From: Bacillota bacterium | GTDB lineage: Bacteria; Bacillota; Clostridia; Peptostreptococcales; Anaerovoracaceae | NCBI GenBank assembly: GCA_022793795.1 | Contig: JAAWDM010000017.1 | Coordinates: 1-62,929 of the forward strand | DNA: 62,929 nt | Direction: 5' to 3' | Part shown: positions 1 through 8,561 of the stretch, piece by piece | Position numbering within the stretch: the first letter of the stretch is position 1 | How the letters are laid out: the number at the start of each line of letters is the position of its first letter | The notes under the pieces: generated by a model | The model's database searches: none | What the model was told of the DNA's origin: nothing | What the model saw: only the letters and a program-made list of their open reading frames with translations | Made by a program: the position numbers and the translations under genes

Positions 1-188
1 TATCATAGAATTACAAAGGCTAATAATCTCTTTTTTTGAAACTCCCATTTCTCTAAATACCATATTCGGCAAAAACCGAAATACCATATTTTTAAATTTT
101 AAAAATTTTTAGGCATAGAAGATCGTGTCCCAATCAGACGGAGGTTGACCGAAACCATGTAACAAAATACATTTCATACGCCATGTCC

Positions 189-758
189 TCAAATTGATAA
201 ATTGCTTGCTGTTTTACTGATTTTTTTACAATAAAGCGTCAATAATCTCCATGCTCCCCGCCCTAACCAATAAAGCAGAGCGCCAATCACCAAAGAAATA
301 ACAAATTCAATTATCGGATTAAAAGTAACTATTCCACCAAGAAAAACACCGATGTTCTCAACATAAGGAATACCAAGACCAAATATATAGTCAACCATTT
401 TTACCGCTACTAAAATCGGGGATATAATGCCGCAAAAGATAAAAGTAGGGGCGATAATAGCCAAACAAGGAATAACTACCATTCCCGAAAATCCTACCAA
501 ACTATAAAAAGCGCAAACAATCAAAAATCTGTTCCAACTAAATTTGCTTTCTTTTGATAGTAAATCACCAAGATATGCTTTTGCTAAATCCTTTGGATCG
601 CCCAACCTCTCAATTATCTGTTCAGCAGGAATATCATTGTTTTGCAATTCCTGCATTTCGCTTTTGATTTCTTTTATAATGTCAACCCGTTCCGAAACCG
701 CAACAGGTTTCAAGTATTTTTCCATTTTCTCAAGATATTCATTTAATATTTTTTCCAA
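189..758 (-). CDS. DUF1700/HAAS-domain membrane protein
   Basis: A 189-residue protein. Residues 1-60 form a charged helical domain (LNEYLEKMEKYLKPV, then ERVDIIKEIKSEMQEL and IIERLGDPKDLAKAYLGDL) of the HAAS/DUF1700 type, which is known to be encoded beside PadR regulators. Three to four hydrophobic segments follow (about 74-120 and 135-170). The gene starts 2 nt after the stop of the PadR gene, so the two are cotranscribed and probably translationally coupled. The family is thought to act in a membrane-linked partner role with PadR regulators; the exact job is unknown. The region is much richer in A+T than the prmC-rho core, consistent with acquired DNA. Confidence 0.8.
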   Translation of the reverse strand: MEKILNEYLEKMEKYLKPVAVSERVDIIKEIKSEMQELQNNDIPAEQIIERLGDPKDLAKAYLGDLLSKESKFSWNRFLIVCAFYSLVGFSGMVVIPCLAIIAPTFIFCGIISPILVAVKMVDYIFGLGIPYVENIGVFLGGIVTFNPIIEFVISLVIGALLYWLGRGAWRLLTLYCKKISKTASNLSI

Positions 759-760
759 AA

Positions 761-1093
761 TTATTCTCCTTTGATTTCGTTAATAACATCAAGTAAATTT
801 TCCCACTCGACAGACATTGCCGCAATATATTCCTGCCCTTTATCTGTAATAAAGTAATATTTTCTCGGCGGTAAGCCTTCTGTACTTTCTTGCCATGATG
901 AAGAAATATATTCTTCTTTCAACAACCTCCTCAATAGTGGATAGATTGTGTTCTCTTTAGCTGCAATAATAGGATATTTTTCTAATGTACTAATAATTTC
1001 ATATCCATAAGAGGGCTGTTGCCGAATCATAAGTAAAATGCAAAACTCAAGAGTTCCTCGTTTTATCTGTGATTTCCAATCATCTATATTCAT
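761..1093 (-). CDS. PadR family transcriptional regulator
   Basis: A 110-residue PadR-type winged-helix protein: the N-terminal half has the family pattern QIKRGTLEFCILLMI, SYGYEI and the wing region (NTIYPLLRRLLKEEYI, then PPRKYYFITDKG). The start is placed at the ATG at 1093 because an AGGAGG lies just upstream (about 1104-1109); a longer reading frame to 1144 has no ribosome site. PadR proteins repress small membrane-protein or efflux genes and often their own operon in response to a ligand. Here the regulator leads an operon with the DUF1700 gene and has a palindromic, repeat-containing upstream region, so autoregulation is likely. Confidence 0.9.
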   Translation of the reverse strand: MNIDDWKSQIKRGTLEFCILLMIRQQPSYGYEIISTLEKYPIIAAKENTIYPLLRRLLKEEYISSSWQESTEGLPPRKYYFITDKGQEYIAAMSVEWENLLDVINEIKGE

Positions 1094-1123
1094 ATACTGT
1101 ACCTCCTGCATATATATCGTATC

Positions 1124-1154
1124 ACACAGTATATAGCGTGTCAACAGTATATTA
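1124..1154 (-). promoter_or_regulatory. Candidate PadR operator
   Basis: An ACAC-N10-GTGT inverted repeat (1124-1141), overlapped by two copies of ACAGTATAT (about 1126 and 1145), sits immediately upstream of the padR ribosome site. PadR operators are typically short dyads with an 8-10 nt spacer next to their own promoter. Assignment to this PadR protein is inference from position. Confidence 0.4.
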
Positions 1155-1202
1155 AAAGACGAGCAAAATTTATTTGCCCGTCTTTTACTTCCAATGAATT
1201 TT

Positions 1203-1469
1203 CTAAATATATATCAGTTCTGCATTGATAATTTCTCTTGCTGTTGCCTGTTCGTCAATGTCAGCAAGGCAACTATTTAATTTGCCGCTTGTGAGCAATG
1301 TGGTATAAAGCGCCTTTTTGTGTTCCTGTAAATAGCATTTGTGTCGCTGCCCCCATAAGCCGATAGGCTTGTTGTCTTTTTCGGCTGGTAAAGTAATACA
1401 AGGGATATCATAATCCCCCTGCAACTCATACCATAATCCGTTGCTTTCATCATAAATATATTTCTCCAT
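1203..1469 (-). CDS. TnpV family transposon protein, internally shortened
   Basis: The N-terminal part (MEKYIYDESNGLWYELQGDY, IPCITLPAE, PIGLWGQRH, LLTSGKLNSCLADI) and the C-terminal tail (AREIINAELIYI) match TnpV, a small protein carried by Tn4451-like and related mobilizable elements of Clostridia; its function is not established. From memory, family members are about 115-125 residues and have a charged helical segment between these parts; here the two ends are joined directly and the product is 88 residues, so about 30 residues are missing in frame. No recombinase is visible in the window. I read it as the remnant of an integrated element. The start at 1469 is chosen from the conserved MEKYIYDE beginning. 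Confidence 0.75.
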   Translation of the reverse strand: MEKYIYDESNGLWYELQGDYDIPCITLPAEKDNKPIGLWGQRHKCYLQEHKKALYTTLLTSGKLNSCLADIDEQATAREIINAELIYI

Positions 1470-1722
1470 AATGTTGTCCTCCAAAATAATATATTCGCAC
1501 ATACATCACAGTTCTCCGATTGCCACACTCTGTTATATCTTGTTATGAGATTTTCTTGCCCTTGTATTTATCCTTATGATTGTTCAAAACAAGGGTAACA
1601 TTGTGTGAAACCATATACACTGATTGCGCTAGATCCTTCGTTTTCAAGGCTTTTGGGGGATTTTATTAAAACTCTATGAGATGTGATAAACACCTGTAAA
1701 ATTATGAGTTTCTAATCTGGAT

Positions 1723-2631
1723 TTACTTTTTCTGGGACAGGACAGCTGCCACGATTCGATCTCTGCCCGCCAAGTCCTTTAAGCCGGTGACAAAGCTGAA
1801 TCTACCGCTGGCCGCAAAGAGTTTGGTCACATCGCTCATCTGGTCATGACCGATTTCCACCATAACTACCCCACTTTTTTTCAAAAACAGAGGGGCTTGG
1901 TCTACAATGATGCGGTAGAATTTCAACCCGTCCTCACCGCCATCCAAGGCCATCATAGGCTCATGTTTCTTTACCTCTGGCTCCAAAGTGGCTATGACCT
2001 CCTTGCATATGTATGGAGGATTGGAAATAATCATATCGAATTTCTTATTTCCCATCTTGCCCGTAAATGATGCGAACATATCGCTATTTACGAATTTTAC
2101 CGACTTGGCTCCCAGGGATTTGGCATTCTTTTCCGCCACAGTCAGCGCCTCCTGACTTACATCAGAGCAGGTGACCTTCACATTGTCCGCCAGCTTTGCC
2201 AGGGAAATGCCGATAGCTCCGCTACCGCAGCCTAAGTCCAGTATGCTCCAACTTCCCTTTGGCTTTATGGGCAGTTCGTCGTTTCGAACCTTGTTTTTGC
2301 TAATGATATCCAGGGCGTCCTCCACCAAGGTTTCCGTATCCTGTCTAGGAATCAGTACCTTATCGCTAACGAAAAACGTCAGACCCATAAACTCCTGAGT
2401 TCCAATGATGTGCTGTACCGGAATGCGGGCGGCTCTCTTGGCAACCAAGTCGAAATATGCCTCGCACTGATTATCCTGCATCACGTCCTGCCAGCGGAGC
2501 ATCAGTTTCGTTCGGTCCATATGCATCAAATAACAAAACAATTCTTTGGCGTCAATGGCTGCATCTTTTACCCCTGCCTCTCTAAGCTGATTTTCGCCGA
2601 TTTTGATTAAATCCTTCAGTGGTAAACTCAT
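1723..2631 (-). CDS. prmC: Peptide chain release factor N5-glutamine methyltransferase
   Basis: A 302-residue PrmC/HemK protein that methylates the glutamine of the GGQ motif in release factors RF1 and RF2 using S-adenosylmethionine. An N-terminal helical domain (1-90) precedes a Rossmann-like methyltransferase domain with motif I DLGCGSG at 132-138 and the catalytic NPPY at 204-207. The ATG overlaps the stop of the upstream DUF1385 gene (ATGA), so the two are translationally coupled. In many Clostridia prfA (RF1) follows prmC; here the AT-rich TnpV/PadR strip follows instead, and prfA is not in the window. Confidence 0.96.
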   Translation of the reverse strand: MSLPLKDLIKIGENQLREAGVKDAAIDAKELFCYLMHMDRTKLMLRWQDVMQDNQCEAYFDLVAKRAARIPVQHIIGTQEFMGLTFFVSDKVLIPRQDTETLVEDALDIISKNKVRNDELPIKPKGSWSILDLGCGSGAIGISLAKLADNVKVTCSDVSQEALTVAEKNAKSLGAKSVKFVNSDMFASFTGKMGNKKFDMIISNPPYICKEVIATLEPEVKKHEPMMALDGGEDGLKFYRIIVDQAPLFLKKSGVVMVEIGHDQMSDVTKLFAASGRFSFVTGLKDLAGRDRIVAAVLSQKK

Positions 2632-3686
2632 AATGCCTCGCCTTCCTCCACTGTGGGAGATGCTTCATCCTCCTGGGCGGACACGTTTTGCTCCGTCACC
2701 TCCGTCACTGGATTGCCGTCTAAGTCGCAGATTCCTTCAAAATAAGGGGTTCCCTCTGGCTTTAATACCGCCTTCATGGCTGCAATGGCCACCTCAAGCT
2801 GCTCATCGGAAGGCTCTCTAGTGGTCAGCTTCTGTACATAAAGTCCTGGCATACTCAGCGCCTTTACCACCGGATTACTACTTCTACCTGCCCATTTCAA
2901 CAGTTCATAGGAAAGGCCGGCGATGACTGGCAATACCAAAATCCTGCTGACCACCCGTATCACCACGTTGGGCCAACCCATGAGGGCATGAACCAATACC
3001 GCAATAATCATGACGAAAACCAGGAAGCTGGTTCCGCATCTAGGATGAAGGGTATAGAATTGCTGAGCGTTTTTTGGCGTCAACTCCAGGTTATTTTCAA
3101 AGCAGTGAATGGTCTTATGCTCCGCTCCGTGATACTGAAAGACCGTCTTAATGTCCGGCATCTTTCCAATGAGCAGGATATAAACCATAAAAATCAAAAT
3201 CCGCACGATACCTTCAATCAGGTTAATCAAAAGCACGCTGTCGGTAAAATGAGACACCCAGCCTACCACCACTGTAGGCAACAGCATGAAAATCCCCACG
3301 CTCATGGCCAGGGCCAACACCACTGACAGAACCATAAGGATTTTCCAGGCTTTTTCCTTGCCCAGCTTCTCTTCTACCCAAACATCGAATTTATCCTTTT
3401 CATAATCTTCCGGATAATATTCCTCCAGCTTGTCTGCAGAATACATAAGCACCTTGGTGCCGTATACCAAGGACGCCACGAAATTGACCACGCCGCGAAT
3501 CAGAGGGACTTTTCCCCATTTACTACCCTTAGGACTTGGCTCTGTTTTCATATAGATTCGCTGATCCGGCAGCCGGATGGCAATGGCCGTCCGCCCTGGC
3601 CCCCGCATCATGATACCTTCCATAATCGCCTGCCCACCGATGGAGGTTGGACATGCGTCTTTCAAAAAAATCTTCTTTAAATCCAT
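2628..3686 (-). CDS. DUF1385 family membrane protein
   Basis: A 352-residue DUF1385 protein. Family hallmarks are the N-terminal GGQAIMEGIMMRGP (17-30), hydrophobic segments at about 115-180, the loop YHGAEHKTIH (185-194), LHPRCGTSFL, and a further membrane pair. The C-terminal 60 residues are acidic. The function is unknown; the His/Cys-containing loops suggest a metal-dependent membrane enzyme, but that is inference. It is commonly found next to rho, rpmE, prmC and prfA in Firmicutes, and here lies between rho and prmC. An AAGGGAG ribosome site precedes the ATG. Confidence 0.9.
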   Translation of the reverse strand: MDLKKIFLKDACPTSIGGQAIMEGIMMRGPGRTAIAIRLPDQRIYMKTEPSPKGSKWGKVPLIRGVVNFVASLVYGTKVLMYSADKLEEYYPEDYEKDKFDVWVEEKLGKEKAWKILMVLSVVLALAMSVGIFMLLPTVVVGWVSHFTDSVLLINLIEGIVRILIFMVYILLIGKMPDIKTVFQYHGAEHKTIHCFENNLELTPKNAQQFYTLHPRCGTSFLVFVMIIAVLVHALMGWPNVVIRVVSRILVLPVIAGLSYELLKWAGRSSNPVVKALSMPGLYVQKLTTREPSDEQLEVAIAAMKAVLKPEGTPYFEGICDLDGNPVTEVTEQNVSAQEDEASPTVEEGEAL

Positions 3687-3748
3687 TTTTCTCCCTTAGT
3701 TTTTTCTTTCTTTTATCCCGGGTGTTTCTGTTTCCGTTACCGTTTTCA

Positions 3749-5290
3749 TCACCCTTCTAGCTTAATCTTTTTGATAATCTGAATGAAATCTTGATTGTTT
3801 CTAGTATGCGACAGATTGTCGATAATGATTTCTGTGACTTCCTGTGGATTGGCGTTGGATAGAGCCCGCCGCATAATCCACACTGCCTCCAGTTCCTCCT
3901 GGTCAAGCAGTAAGTCTTCTCTACGGGTTCCAGACTTATTGAGACTGACCGCAGGGAAAATCCGCATCTCTGAAAGCCTTCTGTCTAAATGAAGCTCCAT
4001 ATTACCTGTACCCTTAAATTCCTCAAATATAACATCATCCATACGGCTTCCTGTTTCCACCAGGGCTGTAGCCAAAATGGTAATGGAGCCGCCTTCCTCC
4101 ATCTTTCTGGCAGCCCCAAAGAATTTCTTTGGTTTATACAGGGCTCCTGGGTCAAGGCCGCCGGATAGAGTACGCCCAGAAGCAGGCACCACCAGGTTAT
4201 AGGCTCTAGCCAGTCTGGTAATGCTGTCCAGCAAAATCACCACATCCCTGCCGTGTTCCACCAATCTCTGGGCTCTGGCCATGACCATTTCCGCCACCTT
4301 CACGTGGTGCTGAGGCATTTCATCAAAGGTGGAATAGATGACTTCCCCGCTTTTTAGAGACCTCTTCATATCGGTAACTTCCTCGGGCCTCTCATCCACC
4401 AAAAGGACGATCAACTCCACTTCTGGATAGTTTTTCTCGATGGAGGCGGCAACCTGTTTGAGAAGTACAGTCTTTCCAGCTTTTGGCGGCGCTACGATGA
4501 GGCCGCGCTGTCCCTTGCCGATAGGGGCTACCAGGTCGATTACTCGCATGGCCAGGCTCTTGGTGTCGCCCTCCAATCGAATCCGTTCATAGGGAAATAC
4601 TGGTGTTAAACTGTCAAAATCCGGTCTGCGAATGGCCCGCCCCGGCTCATCTCCATTGACAGTCACCACATATAATAATGCACCGAACCGCTCGCCTGGA
4701 TTAGGAAGTCTGATGATACCCTTAATCTTATCGCCTGTTTTCAGGTTGAATCTGCGAATCTGGGTAGGCGACACATAGACGTCTCTATCGCTGGTCAAAA
4801 AATTGGAAAACCGCAGGAAGCCAAAGTTGTTTTCCTCCTGAATTTCCAAAATGCCTTCCACCTCTGGGCGCTCGCCCCGTTCCTTCTCTTTTCCCCCTTT
4901 ATGCTCTCGTGTTTCCCCTTGCTCCATTGTCTCCTCGCCAGCCAAAATCCCCATAGATTCTATGGGTTCAAATTCTATGGGCTGTATAAGGGCTGCAGGC
5001 TCTGCCTGCTCTATTTTTGCGGACTTTGCTGTTTCTCCTGTCTTTTCAGTCTGTTCTTCCTTCTGCTTGCTCTCAGGCGCCGATTTTTTTCTCGTTCCGG
5101 TAGTCCGTCTCTTTTTGGTAGTTCCAGTAGTTTCAGCCGTCTCTTCCGGTTCCCTGCCTACTGCTTCTGATACAAGCGGCTCGGCCGTTTCCGCTGCCAT
5201 CTTTTTAGCCGTACTGCGCCTTGCCCGTGTAACTTTAATTTCTTTTTCGGGCTTTACGGCTTCTTCAAATTGTAACTCTTTTTCTTTCAT
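3749..5290 (-). CDS. rho: Transcription termination factor Rho with long disordered N-terminus
   Basis: A 513-residue Rho helicase, about 90 residues longer than the usual 420. Residues 1-143 are a low-complexity stretch rich in Glu, Lys, Thr and Arg. The cold-shock-like RNA-binding domain follows (about 144-215, with FGFLR and DVYVSP), then the RecA-type motor: Walker A APPKAGKT at 267-274, Walker B VVILLD at 350-355, and the QRGLIVAPP signature. Rho acts as a hexamer that translocates on nascent RNA and dissociates RNA polymerase. The gene is first in a run with DUF1385 and prmC and is preceded by a 508-bp spacer that could hold a leader. Confidence 0.96.
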   Translation of the reverse strand: MKEKELQFEEAVKPEKEIKVTRARRSTAKKMAAETAEPLVSEAVGREPEETAETTGTTKKRRTTGTRKKSAPESKQKEEQTEKTGETAKSAKIEQAEPAALIQPIEFEPIESMGILAGEETMEQGETREHKGGKEKERGERPEVEGILEIQEENNFGFLRFSNFLTSDRDVYVSPTQIRRFNLKTGDKIKGIIRLPNPGERFGALLYVVTVNGDEPGRAIRRPDFDSLTPVFPYERIRLEGDTKSLAMRVIDLVAPIGKGQRGLIVAPPKAGKTVLLKQVAASIEKNYPEVELIVLLVDERPEEVTDMKRSLKSGEVIYSTFDEMPQHHVKVAEMVMARAQRLVEHGRDVVILLDSITRLARAYNLVVPASGRTLSGGLDPGALYKPKKFFGAARKMEEGGSITILATALVETGSRMDDVIFEEFKGTGNMELHLDRRLSEMRIFPAVSLNKSGTRREDLLLDQEELEAVWIMRRALSNANPQEVTEIIIDNLSHTRNNQDFIQIIKKIKLEG

Positions 5291-5726
5291 GATACACCTT
5301 CACGCAGCAAAACAAGGAACTGCGCCCTTTTTAGATTTTTAAGAATATTTAGATAATGAGACGACAACACAGATTGGAATTTATATCTCTAATATATCTA
5401 TGCAATATCATTTTATTTCATCATATACTCTTCCTGACAAAAATACAAGGCTTAATTCACAATACAAAAGTTTTTAACCTATATGGAGCTTTTTGATTTT
5501 TTGAGTATAACGAAAACGCTAAATCTTAACCGAGAATCTTCTTTTTACGAAAATGAGTATAATTTGTCGGGGAAGATTGAGAGTTAGGACCTAAAAATAG
5601 CCATCTTACAGTGAATTCTAGCTGTATAAAGGACATGCATACCTGTTAGAACTAAAATTTTAATACTCATTTTATTTAAAATGGTGTCATAAGTTAAAAC
5701 CCAACCAATATCGAAAATGAAAGAGA
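5291..5726. other. AT-rich spacer upstream of rho, no gene seen
   Basis: No convincing coding region was found on either strand. The stretch contains an imperfect inverted repeat (about 5522-5540 against 5570-5588) and several T/A runs. Because rho genes are often controlled by termination within their own leader, a long rho leader is possible, but I can define neither a promoter nor a known riboswitch fold. Confidence 0.4.
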
Positions 5727-5760
5727 AGCTGTCATATGAAAACGCGACAGCCTCTCTTTT
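5727..5760 (-). terminator. Intrinsic terminator downstream of hbd
   Basis: GAGAAGCTGTC and GACAGCCTCTC form an 11-bp stem with one mismatch around a 12-nt loop, with T-rich sequence on both sides, about 40 nt past the hbd stop codon. It would end hbd transcription and isolate it from rho. Confidence 0.75.
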
Positions 5761-5798
5761 GGGTAAGTTATTTTATTATTAGAAATTGTCTGCAATCA

Positions 5799-6647
5799 TT
5801 ATTTGCGATAATCGTAGAAACCGATGCCAGTCTTTCTGCCCAGCTTGCCGGCTCTTACCATCTTTCTCAGCAAAACATGGGCTCTGTACTTTGGATCGCC
5901 ATATTCTTCATACAGTGTGTCCATGATAGCTAACACTACATCTAAACCGATCAGGTCGCCCAACTCCAGAGGGCCCATCGGATGATTTGCACCCAGTTTC
6001 ATCGCCGTATCGATACCCTTTGCATCAGCCACGCCGTCAGCCAGGATGCCGATACCTTCATTTACCATAGGAATTAGAATTCTGTTTACTACGAATCCCG
6101 GCGCTTCCTCCACCTCTACAGGGGTCTTGCCCAGTGCTTCGGTGAGAGCCAAAATAGTGTCTCTGGTTTCATCGGAAGTAGCCAATCCTTTAATAATTTC
6201 AACCAGTTTCATAGCAGGAACTGGGTTGAAGAAATGCATACCGATTACCTTGTCAGGTCTGCCGGTAGCAGCTGCAATTTCTGTAATGGACAGGGAGGAA
6301 GTGTTGGTTGCAATGATAGTCTCTGGCTTGCAAAGTTTATCTAGTTCAGCAAACAGCGCTTTCTTTGCTTCCATATCCTCGGTTGCAGCTTCAATTACTA
6401 AATCTGCATCAGCAATAATATTGATATCAGTGGAACCAGTGATTCTGCTTACGATAGCTTCCTTCTCCTCAGCAGTAATCTTTTCCTTGGCCACCATCTT
6501 GTCTAAGTTCTTGTTTACAGTAGCAAGACCCTTCTCCACAGAGGATTCTCTTCTTGCTCTCATTACGACTTCATAGCCGTTCTGTGCTAATACCTGAATA
6601 ATGCCGGCGCCCATGGTGCCGGTTCCTAAAACTCCGATTTTTTTCAT
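5799..6647 (-). CDS. hbd: 3-hydroxybutyryl-CoA dehydrogenase
   Basis: A 282-residue 3-hydroxyacyl-CoA dehydrogenase that interconverts acetoacetyl-CoA and 3-hydroxybutyryl-CoA in the butyrate pathway. It has the Rossmann motif GTGTMG at 8-13, the catalytic region GMHFFNP (His138), and the all-alpha C-terminal domain. At the end of the second beta strand, NAD-dependent clostridial enzymes usually carry an acidic residue after VVLR; here the sequence is VVMRARRES, basic instead of acidic, which suggests a preference for NADP(H) (inference). The gene stands alone: no thiolase, crotonase or bcd neighbours are in the window. An AAGGAGG site precedes the start, and a terminator follows. Confidence 0.95.
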   Translation of the reverse strand: MKKIGVLGTGTMGAGIIQVLAQNGYEVVMRARRESSVEKGLATVNKNLDKMVAKEKITAEEKEAIVSRITGSTDINIIADADLVIEAATEDMEAKKALFAELDKLCKPETIIATNTSSLSITEIAAATGRPDKVIGMHFFNPVPAMKLVEIIKGLATSDETRDTILALTEALGKTPVEVEEAPGFVVNRILIPMVNEGIGILADGVADAKGIDTAMKLGANHPMGPLELGDLIGLDVVLAIMDTLYEEYGDPKYRAHVLLRKMVRAGKLGRKTGIGFYDYRK

Positions 6648-6856
6648 CTTTCCATGCCTCCTTAAATATGTTTATAGATTCTTATCCTCAGATTACAGCC
6701 CATCACCTGCAATCCGTTTCCCTTTATTTTTCGTTAAAAAATTAACTTTTTAATATGAATATATTATACCATATTTTTTCAAAAATGTAACCCCCTATTT
6801 TCCCGAAAACAACGATAAAATTTTTTGAAGATGGCCTTGACCATTTACATTGACAA

Positions 6857-7073
6857 AGTCATCCGAAAATCAAAAATTTTTGATTTTATGTCCAATAAAA
6901 TTCTAAAAAGTCAACCCAAATCAGAAAAATAACTCAAAAATGTAGAACTTTTTCTTGTTATTACCAATAAAACATGGGGAATCCGCCTGATTTCCATAGA
7001 TTTTCTCATTTTAAGCTACAAAATCAGCTGAGCAGTATACATTTTTGAGAAAAAATCATAATTTCGGATGACT
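6857..7073 (+). repeat. Structured ~220-bp repeat, copy A
   Basis: A 217-bp element bounded by AGTCATCCGAAAAT on the left and its inverted form ATTTCGGATGACT on the right. Nested inside are a second inverted pair, CTCAAAAATGTA (about 6932-6944) with TACATTTTTGAG (about 7038-7049), and a central short hairpin (ATGGGGAATC with GATTTCCAT). The reverse complement of 52498-52723 aligns with it over both arms, sharing AAAAAGTCAAC, CTCAAAAATGTAGA and GCAGTATACATTTTTG, while the central hairpins differ. No protein is encoded. It looks like a MITE-like element or mobile structured RNA; no clear target duplication is visible. Confidence 0.7.
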
Positions 7074-7308
7074 TCCAAATTACAGTTGGAATCTGCTCTT
7101 ATGCGACCCCATCTTTGAGGTGAAAAAATCCAATCATAAATGATTAGTTTTTCTTGATTTTTCCAGGTTCTCTGTTAAAATAAATAATAATAAAAATCGA
7201 CAGTTTCCTTATTTGATAGCAGCATATTTATTCTAATCTTTACCTTTCATCCTTGATATGACTGCCAAATAGGGACCCCTGAAATCACAGAAAGAAAGGA
7301 ACTAAAAA

Positions 7309-7752
7309 ATGAAGAAAAAAATCTTATCCATTATTATGATGCTAGTGATTGCATTAACCGGTACCGTATCCGCATATGCGGGCGAAGCGCCTGCTGATGC
7401 CGGCGACGGCGAAAAGGCGGGCCCGCAGCGGGATACAAATAATGTGCATATCGTCGCACGTCGTACATCTGCGACTTCGGCTAATGTTAGTATTGATATC
7501 CTCTTCTCCTGTGTGGTAGATAGCTACAATGTAGTTGTATACCTGCAGAAAAAGGTAGATGGCGAATGGGTGCTGGACACTACCAATCCCGAATATGTCT
7601 TTTACAACAACGGCTACAGAAAAGATGAATTCCTATTTGGCCATGTGTATACCAATCTAAAAGAAGGCGTTAATTATCGGATTTGGTGTGTTAGCAAAGA
7701 TACTGTCGGCAGCTTGACATATAATAATTCTTTTTACTCTAGTCAATTCTAA
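7309..7752 (+). CDS. Small secreted protein of unknown function
   Basis: A 147-residue protein with a clear signal peptide (MKKKILSIIMMLVIALTGT, cleavage after about AYA at residue 24). An acidic Gly/Ala linker follows, then a roughly 100-residue beta-rich domain (NVHIVARRTSATSANVSIDI, YNVVVYLQKKVDGEWV) that resembles an immunoglobulin or fibronectin-like fold in pattern only. I do not recognise a family. The TAA overlaps the stop codon of the convergent DUF4367 gene, leaving no room for a terminator between them. An AAAGGA ribosome site precedes the ATG. Confidence 0.7.
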   Translation: MKKKILSIIMMLVIALTGTVSAYAGEAPADAGDGEKAGPQRDTNNVHIVARRTSATSANVSIDILFSCVVDSYNVVVYLQKKVDGEWVLDTTNPEYVFYNNGYRKDEFLFGHVYTNLKEGVNYRIWCVSKDTVGSLTYNNSFYSSQF

Positions 7753-8561
7753 CCAATACCTAAAACTGAATCTATCATATTTTGGAGACATTCACTGTCT
7801 CCTTCTTTTTCACTTGTATCCTCGAAAATAACGGTAATCAACTTTTCTTTATAGACAAAAGCATGCATCCTGAATCCATCCACTTGCTTTTTAAAAGTTT
7901 CTATATTTTGATAGGTCTCAGATTCTTGGTATCCATTTAAAATCATTACATCTGTTCCATCACCTTCTAACTTTTCTTCTTTGATCTGCACAAGAGAGTC
8001 TCTATTAGTATATTTTATTCTTATGTTGAAAACATCCAAGTTTCTTTTTAACTGTATCTCTTTCAGTTCATATCCATCTGGCATTTTGTTAAACTGTATG
8101 ATCTCCTCCTTATACTGTTCCGGTATGGCTTCATAATTATGAAATGTAGCAACCCAAGTGCCTACATGCTCATTTCCATCACCACCAATTACAATACTTC
8201 CGCCATTGACTTCCACGTTATCCCGTGGTGAGTTGCCAGCAAATATTTGCTGGGAGAAGGAGGTGTCTTGTAACAGGTCAGCCGTTAACAATGCACATAC
8301 TAACATAGCGGCTACAAAGGCATAACGCTGCCTTTTCTGCCGAAGATGCTTTCGTTTTATGGCTTTCATCCATTGCACGAAAGCTTTCTCATCAGAGAAA
8401 TGAGCATCCTTATCTTCTATGTAAGCGTTAGGGGATATCTTTTCATCGGTGAATGACTGGGCTGGTAAAGGGTCTTTTTCATCTTCAGCTTGCATTAGGC
8501 CTGCTCTTGCGGCGCGACCAATTCGTTCATTTATCATCTTCTTGTATTCTTCCTCGTGCAT
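7749..8561 (-). CDS. DUF4367 membrane protein, probable anti-sigma factor
   Basis: A 270-residue protein with a cytoplasmic N-terminal region (1-85) ending in a very basic patch (KRKHLRQKRQR), one membrane helix (about 88-103) and an extracytoplasmic C-terminal DUF4367-like domain (PDGYELKEIQL, then VMILNGYQESE and MIDSVLGIG). DUF4367 domains occur at the C-terminus of membrane anti-sigma factors. The gene overlaps the upstream sigma factor gene by 35 bp in another frame, the usual arrangement for a sigma/anti-sigma pair. Start chosen at the ATG with GGAGGG upstream. That it holds this sigma factor inactive is inference from position and topology. Confidence 0.75.
   Translation of the reverse strand: MHEEEYKKMINERIGRAARAGLMQAEDEKDPLPAQSFTDEKISPNAYIEDKDAHFSDEKAFVQWMKAIKRKHLRQKRQRYAFVAAMLVCALLTADLLQDTSFSQQIFAGNSPRDNVEVNGGSIVIGGDGNEHVGTWVATFHNYEAIPEQYKEEIIQFNKMPDGYELKEIQLKRNLDVFNIRIKYTNRDSLVQIKEEKLEGDGTDVMILNGYQESETYQNIETFKKQVDGFRMHAFVYKEKLITVIFEDTSEKEGDSECLQNMIDSVLGIG

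Noticed and set aside
57-92. AAATACCATATT direct repeats with an ATTCGG/CCGAAT stem
   Set aside because: Too short and AT-rich to call an element end; it may be only a weak hairpin after the DUF1700 gene.
4851-5342. Open frame of 163 codons on the plus strand opposite the rho N-terminus
   Set aside because: It mirrors the low-complexity Glu/Lys codons of rho, lacks a ribosome site and resembles no protein family.
5291-5726. Known riboswitch or T-box upstream of rho
   Set aside because: No T-box, SAM, purine, lysine or similar conserved core could be found.
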